Below are positions 59,915-64,000 of a stretch of 64,000 nt of DNA, piece after piece. The position numbers were made by a program, and so were the translations under genes. The stretch spans positions 186,001-250,000 of the forward strand of contig CAZKXI010000001.1 in assembly GCA_964556755.1 (NCBI GenBank), read 5' to 3'. Under the pieces are notes generated by a model. It did no database searches. It was not told the DNA's origin and saw only the letters and a list, made by a program, of their open reading frames with translations. This stretch comes from UBA4085 sp964556755. GTDB lineage: Bacteria; Acidobacteriota; Aminicenantia; Aminicenantales; UBA4085. How positions within the stretch are numbered: position 1 is the stretch's first letter; each line of letters starts with the position of its first letter.

Positions 59915-60994
59915 TCACAGCCACTTCTTGTTCTGGAAGAACTTGACCATGGCCAGACCGATCGCGAGAATCACCCCCCAGACGACGAAGTAGCCCCACT
60001 TCCACTCCAGCTCCGGCATGTGCCGGAAGTTCATGCCGTAGACGCCGACGATGAAGGTCAGGGGGATGAAGATGGTCGAGATGATGGTCAGGACCTTCAT
60101 AACCTCGTTCATCCGGTTGCTGACGCTGGAGAGATACGTTTCGACCATGCCCGAGAGCATGTCCCGGTAGGTCTCGACGTTGTCGATGACCTGGATCGCG
60201 TGGTCGTAGACGTCGCGGAAGAAGATATGGGTCGACTCGCGGATCAGGCCGGACTCGACCCGCTCCAGGCCGGCCACGACCTCGCGCAGCGGCCAGACCG
60301 ACTTGCGCAGGTAGATCATCTCCCGCTTCAGGCCGTGGATGGCGTGCATGGTCGTCCGGCTGGGATTTTCGATCAGCTCCTCTTCCAGATTCTCGATCCG
60401 CTCGCCCAGCTTCTCCAGGACGCTGAAGTAGTGATCGACCACGGCGTCCAAAAGGGCGTAGGCCAGGTAGTCGGGGCCGAGCTTGCGGATGCGGCCCTTG
60501 GCCTTGCGAATCCGGTCCCGGACCGGGTCGAACATGTCTCCCTCCAGCTCCTGGAAGGAGATGAGGAAGTTCGGCCCCACGATCAGGCTGAGCTGGTCGG
60601 TGCCCACTTGGGACGTCGCTTCGTCGTACTCCAGCATCCGGACGACGACGTACAGCATGTCGCCCAAATCCTCCAGCTTGGGCCGCTGGGAGGTGGTCAG
60701 GATGTCCTCCAGGATGAGCGGATGGAGGCCGAAGTGGCCGCCGATCTTCTCCACGATGGAGGGGTCGTGGACCCCGTCGACGTTGATCCAGGTGACCGTG
60801 GCGGTGTCGCGGAAGGAGAAGCACTCCTCGCAGGTGGCGGCCGTCTTCTCCAGGAAGCTCTCGCCGTCATAGTCGATGACGGTGATGCGGGGCCGGCCGG
60901 TCTTGGGCTTGCCGACGTAGACCAGGCTGCCCGGATCGAGGCCCTTCTTGCTCGAGCGTCCCGCCCCGTTGCGTAGGATCCGCCGCACGGACAT
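59915..60994 (-). CDS. corA: Magnesium/cobalt transporter CorA
   Basis: This 359-residue protein has a large cytoplasmic N-terminal domain and two C-terminal membrane helices. The YGMNF selectivity motif ends the first helix (FIPLTFIVGVYGMNF), and ELEWKWGYFVVWGVILAIGLAM is the second. LILEDILTTSQRPKLEDLGD and LEEELIENPSRTTM are CorA family segments. It imports Mg(II) as a pentamer. It is followed by the LapA-like gene. Confidence 0.94.
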   Translation of the reverse strand: MSVRRILRNGAGRSSKKGLDPGSLVYVGKPKTGRPRITVIDYDGESFLEKTAATCEECFSFRDTATVTWINVDGVHDPSIVEKIGGHFGLHPLILEDILTTSQRPKLEDLGDMLYVVVRMLEYDEATSQVGTDQLSLIVGPNFLISFQELEGDMFDPVRDRIRKAKGRIRKLGPDYLAYALLDAVVDHYFSVLEKLGERIENLEEELIENPSRTTMHAIHGLKREMIYLRKSVWPLREVVAGLERVESGLIRESTHIFFRDVYDHAIQVIDNVETYRDMLSGMVETYLSSVSNRMNEVMKVLTIISTIFIPLTFIVGVYGMNFRHMPELEWKWGYFVVWGVILAIGLAMVKFFQNKKWL

Positions 60995-61053
60995 GAGCGC
61001 CCTCCTCCCCGCCGCCCAGGATAGCGCGAAACGGCCCCGGGCGCCAGACCGGC

Positions 61054-62142
61054 CTAGCGGCCGCGGCGCTCGGGCTTGCCTTCGGGCTTGGCCGGCGGCT
61101 CGGCCGGGGCCTTAGCCTCGGCCTCCGGCCCCAGCCCGACCTTGGCCCGGATGGCGGCGTCGACCTCGGCCGCCAGCTCGGGCTTCTCCTTGAACAGCTT
61201 CTTGACGTTGTCGCGGCCCTGGCCGACCCGCTCGCCGTTGTAGGAATACCAGGTCCCCGACTTCTCCAGCAGCCCGACGTTCAGGCCCATGTCGACCAGG
61301 TCGCCCTCGCGGGAGATGCCCTCGCCGTAGATGATGTCGAACTCGCAGTCGCGGAAGGGCGGCGCCATCTTGTTCTTGACGATCTTGACCTTGACCCGGT
61401 TGCCGACGATCTGGTCGCCGTCCTTGATGGCCGTCATCCGCCGCACGTCGACCCGCAGCGAGGCGTAGAACTTGAGGGCCCGGCCGCCGGTGGTGGTCTC
61501 GGGGTTGCCCAGGAAGAAGCCGATCTTCTCCCGGATCTGGTTGATGAAGATGAAGCAGGTCTTGGAGCGGGCCACGATGGCGGTCAGCTTGCGCAGGGCC
61601 TGGCTCATCAGCCGGGCCTGCAGGCCCATGTGGGCGTCGCCCATCTCGCCCTCCAGCTCGGCCTTGGGCACCAGGGCGGCGACCGAGTCCACCACGACCA
61701 CGTCGACGGCCCCGCTGCGGACCAGGACCTCGGCGATCTCCAGGCCCTGCTCGCCGTAGTCGGGCTGGGAGATGAGGAGGTTGTCCACGTCGACCCCGAT
61801 CTTGGCCGCGTAGCTCGGCGACAGGGCATGCTCGGCGTCGATGAAGGCGGCCTGGCCGCCCCTGCGCTGGGCCTCGGCGATGACGTGCAGAGCCAGGGTC
61901 GTCTTGCCGGTCGCCTCCGGTCCGAAGATCTCGACCACGCGGCCGCGGGGGAATCCCCCGATGCCCAGGGCCAGGTCGAAGGAGATGGACCCCGTGGCGA
62001 TGGCCGGGACCTTGATGGCCGCGTCGCGCTGGCCGAGCTTCATCACGGCGCCCTTGCCGTACTGCTTCTCGATCTGGGACACGGCGGCCTCGATGGCCTT
62101 GCCGCGGGAAACGGTCTTCTCGTCCGGCTCTTCGTCTTTCAT
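61054..62142 (-). CDS. recA: Recombinase A
   Basis: This 362-residue recombinase pairs homologous DNA and triggers LexA cleavage. Walker A is GPEATGKTTLALH near residue 74, Walker B is VDVVVVDSVAALVP, and QALRKLTAIVARSKTCFIFINQIREKIG, spread over loops L1 and L2, is diagnostic. The GGRALKFYASLR motif and a Pro/Glu/Lys-rich tail complete it. GGAG lies 7 nt before the ATG at 62142. It follows fhs by 37 bp and may share its transcript. No SOS box is obvious in the gap. Confidence 0.96.
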   Translation of the reverse strand: MKDEEPDEKTVSRGKAIEAAVSQIEKQYGKGAVMKLGQRDAAIKVPAIATGSISFDLALGIGGFPRGRVVEIFGPEATGKTTLALHVIAEAQRRGGQAAFIDAEHALSPSYAAKIGVDVDNLLISQPDYGEQGLEIAEVLVRSGAVDVVVVDSVAALVPKAELEGEMGDAHMGLQARLMSQALRKLTAIVARSKTCFIFINQIREKIGFFLGNPETTTGGRALKFYASLRVDVRRMTAIKDGDQIVGNRVKVKIVKNKMAPPFRDCEFDIIYGEGISREGDLVDMGLNVGLLEKSGTWYSYNGERVGQGRDNVKKLFKEKPELAAEVDAAIRAKVGLGPEAEAKAPAEPPAKPEGKPERRGR

Positions 62143-62179
62143 CGGTCTCTCCTCGCGGACGGGCGAAGCCCCCGGGGGC

Positions 62180-63844
62180 TCAGCCCATGATGCCGCTGAT
62201 ATCGCCTTCATCCGAGACGTCGATCTTCTCCGCCGCCGGCGCCTTGGGCAGGCCGGGCATGGTCATGATCTCGCCGCACAGGGCCACCACGAAGCCGGCC
62301 CCGGCGCTCAGCTTGGCGTCGGTGACCGTGACGGCGAAGTCGCGCGGGCGGTTGAGGGCCTTGGCGTCGTCCGAGAGCGAGTACTGGGTCTTGGCCACGC
62401 AGACGGGCGCCGTGGCGAAGCCGTCGGCCTCGTAGCGCTGCAGCTTCTTGCGGGCTTTGGCCTCCACGGCCACCCGGGCCGCCCCGTAAGCCCGGCGGGC
62501 GATGATCTCGATCTTCTCGATCAGGGACGCTTCCAAGGGGTAGAGGTACCGGAAGTCGGGCTTGTCCCGCTCGATCGTCTCCATGACCTGGCGGGCCAGG
62601 TCCAGGCCGCCCCGGCCGCCGAGGCCGAAGACGTCGCTCAGGGCGTAGCGGAAGCCCTCCCGGCCGGCCAGCCCGTCGAAGGCGGCCACTTCGGCCGCCG
62701 TATCGGTGGGGAACTTGTTCAGGGCCACGACCAGGGGGACGCCGAACAGGCGGACGTTCTCGACGTGCTTGCGCAGGTTCTCGAAGCCCCTTTCGACGGC
62801 CAGGACGTTCTCCGCGTTGAGCGCGTCGGCCTTGACCCCGCCGTGGTACTTGAGCGCCCGCAGGGTCGCCACGATAACGACCGCGGCCGGCGGCGGGATG
62901 TGGCCGGTGCGGACGACGATGTCCATGTACTTCTCGGCCCCCAGCTCGGTGGCGAAGCCGCTCTCGGTGATGACGTAGTCGGCCAGGCGGAGGGCCAGGC
63001 CGGTGGCGATGACCGTGTTGGTGCCGTGGGCGATGTTGGCGAAGGGCCCGCCGTGGACGAAGGCGGGATTGCCTTCCAGGGTCTGGACCAGGTTGGGCTT
63101 GAGGGCCTCCTTGAGCAGGGCGGCCATGGCCCCGGCCGCCTTGATCTGGCCGGCCGTGACCAGCTTGCCGTCGGGAGCGTAGCCGACCACGATCCGGGCC
63201 AGGCGGGCCTTCAGATCGGCCAGGTCCTTGGCCAGGCAGAGGATGGCCATGACCTCGGAGGCGGCGGTGATGTCGAAGCCGGTCTCCCGGCCGTAGCCGC
63301 CGTTGGGGTCGTTGAGGCCGACCAGGATGCTCCGCAGCCCTCGCTCGTTCATGTCCATGGCCCGCTTCCAGGTCACCTTGCGGGCGTCCAGCTGGGCGGC
63401 CGGGCCGTCGAAGTGGAGCCGGTTCTCGACCATGGCGGCCAGGAGGTTGTGGGCCGTGGTCACGGCGTGGATGTCGCCGTTGAAGTGCAGGTTGATGTCC
63501 TCGCTGGGATGGACCTTGGCCTTCCCCCCGCCCGTGGCCCCGCCCTTCATGCCGAAGACGGGGCCGAGCGACGGCTCCCGCAGAGCGGCGACGGCCTTGT
63601 GGCCGAGGAGGGCCAAGGCGTCGGTCAGGCCCACGGCGGTGGTCGTCTTGCCCTCGCCGGCCGGGGTGGGCGTCATGGCGGTGACCATGACCAGGCGGCC
63701 GGCCGGCCGGCCCGAGGCGGGCGCCAGGGCCGGGTCGACTTTGGCCTTGAAGCGGCCGTGGAAATCGATGCTTTCGGGGGGCAGGCCGAGCTTGGCGGCA
63801 ATGGCCTGGATCGGTTCGATGCCGGTCGGGGTTTTTTCTGCCAT
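62180..63844 (-). CDS. fhs: Formate-tetrahydrofolate ligase
   Basis: This 554-residue enzyme makes 10-formyl-THF from formate, THF and ATP, feeding purine and other one-carbon routes, or the Wood-Ljungdahl pathway in acetogens. TPAGEGKTTTAVGLTDAL is the nucleotide loop; EPSLGPVFGMKGGATGGG and GGPFANIAHGTNTVIAT are FTHFS signatures. Length is normal. AAGGAG lies 11 nt before the start; a TTGCCG/TAAACT promoter with 18-bp spacing at 63869-63898 is possible. Confidence 0.95.
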   Translation of the reverse strand: MAEKTPTGIEPIQAIAAKLGLPPESIDFHGRFKAKVDPALAPASGRPAGRLVMVTAMTPTPAGEGKTTTAVGLTDALALLGHKAVAALREPSLGPVFGMKGGATGGGKAKVHPSEDINLHFNGDIHAVTTAHNLLAAMVENRLHFDGPAAQLDARKVTWKRAMDMNERGLRSILVGLNDPNGGYGRETGFDITAASEVMAILCLAKDLADLKARLARIVVGYAPDGKLVTAGQIKAAGAMAALLKEALKPNLVQTLEGNPAFVHGGPFANIAHGTNTVIATGLALRLADYVITESGFATELGAEKYMDIVVRTGHIPPPAAVVIVATLRALKYHGGVKADALNAENVLAVERGFENLRKHVENVRLFGVPLVVALNKFPTDTAAEVAAFDGLAGREGFRYALSDVFGLGGRGGLDLARQVMETIERDKPDFRYLYPLEASLIEKIEIIARRAYGAARVAVEAKARKKLQRYEADGFATAPVCVAKTQYSLSDDAKALNRPRDFAVTVTDAKLSAGAGFVVALCGEIMTMPGLPKAPAAEKIDVSDEGDISGIMG

Positions 63845-63917
63845 GTTCTCGCGGGCTCCTTGGCGCCTAGTTTAACCGGGATAGGGGGCGGGCGGCAACC
63901 GGTTTCATGCCCCTCCC

Positions 63918-64000
63918 CTAGCGGCTCCGGCTGAGAAAGAGCAGGTCGTAGTCCTGGATCAGGCCGTGGTCGGCGAAGGAGAAGAAGCGGTTGTTGCCGA
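63918..64000 (-). CDS. Unidentified gene, C-terminal 26 residues only
   Basis: On the minus strand a frame is open from the window edge to TAG at 63918-63920. It encodes a tail with NNRFFSFADHGLIQDYDL and ending LSRSR. Its steady use of G/C at the third codon base and its direction fit a real gene upstream of fhs, but 26 residues do not allow identification. Confidence 0.4.
   Translation of the reverse strand, partial: GNNRFFSFADHGLIQDYDLLFLSRSR

Overview
The window is about 64 kb of very GC-rich bacterial chromosome, densely packed with genes and cut at both ends. A TonB-dependent B12 receptor, a sedoheptulose-phosphate isomerase of the LPS-heptose pathway, several lipoprotein signals and a type IV pilus locus point to a diderm bacterium. 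The style (high GC, long runs of 4-bp overlapping genes, FG-GAP and GH172 proteins, tandem M16 proteins, several hypotheticals I cannot place) would suit an Acidobacteriota or Aminicenantes-like lineage. That placement is an impression, not a proof. There is no phage, transposase, CRISPR array or rRNA, so this looks like core chromosome with a few accessory patches.

Layout. 1-2.8 kb: end of a flotillin/SPFH gene, then an aspartate aminotransferase fused to an unusual P-loop domain. 2.9-12.5 kb: type IV pilus locus on the minus strand (pilB, pilT, pilC, pilS, pilR and two pilins, with gmhA and plsC lying between the pilins). Both pilin genes have near-perfect sigma-54 promoters with GACA-N5-TGTC-type dyads upstream, next to the gene for the sigma-54 activator PilR. 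12.5-18.9 kb: a structured leader or small RNA, a transmembrane HTH/FG-GAP protein, an SGNH + MBOAT acylation pair and an FAD-dependent lipoprotein. 19-27.7 kb: two tRNAs, a foldback element and a seven-gene minus-strand run (ctpA, rpiB, SHMT, purD, purE, mtaB, mutL). 27.8-32.3 kb: plus-strand run tatA, tatC, P-loop kinase, dCMP deaminase-like protein and an exported SIS protein. 32.3-36 kb: a minus-strand operon of two ATP-grasp ligases, a GNAT acetyltransferase and a lysine 2,3-aminomutase-like enzyme. This is the best candidate for an undescribed pathway, possibly making an acetylated or ligated beta-lysine product. 37-43.6 kb: queuosine precursor genes queC-queD-queE, with queF 3.3 kb further on, plus a glycosyltransferase, an EamA transporter and a radical SAM protein. 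43.7-52.4 kb: ilvE, two M16 proteins without the zinc motif, a GH172-type hydrolase, a transglutaminase-like protein, a beta/gamma-crystallin and a group II decarboxylase. 52.4-56.1 kb: repeat-rich intergenic DNA, a cobalamin riboswitch with terminator, btuB and mntP. 56.2-64 kb: uvrA, a membrane protein, lapA-like gene, corA, recA, fhs and the end of an unidentified gene.

Connections. Fhs, SHMT, PurD and PurE join one-carbon and purine metabolism; MutL, UvrA and RecA are genome maintenance; QueC/D/E/F convert a carboxy-tetrahydropterin precursor to preQ1. Many transcription starts show recognisable sigma-70 elements (TTGACA-like plus TATNNT, or TGN-TATAAT extended -10). The intergenic DNA is richer than usual in hairpins and diverged repeats.
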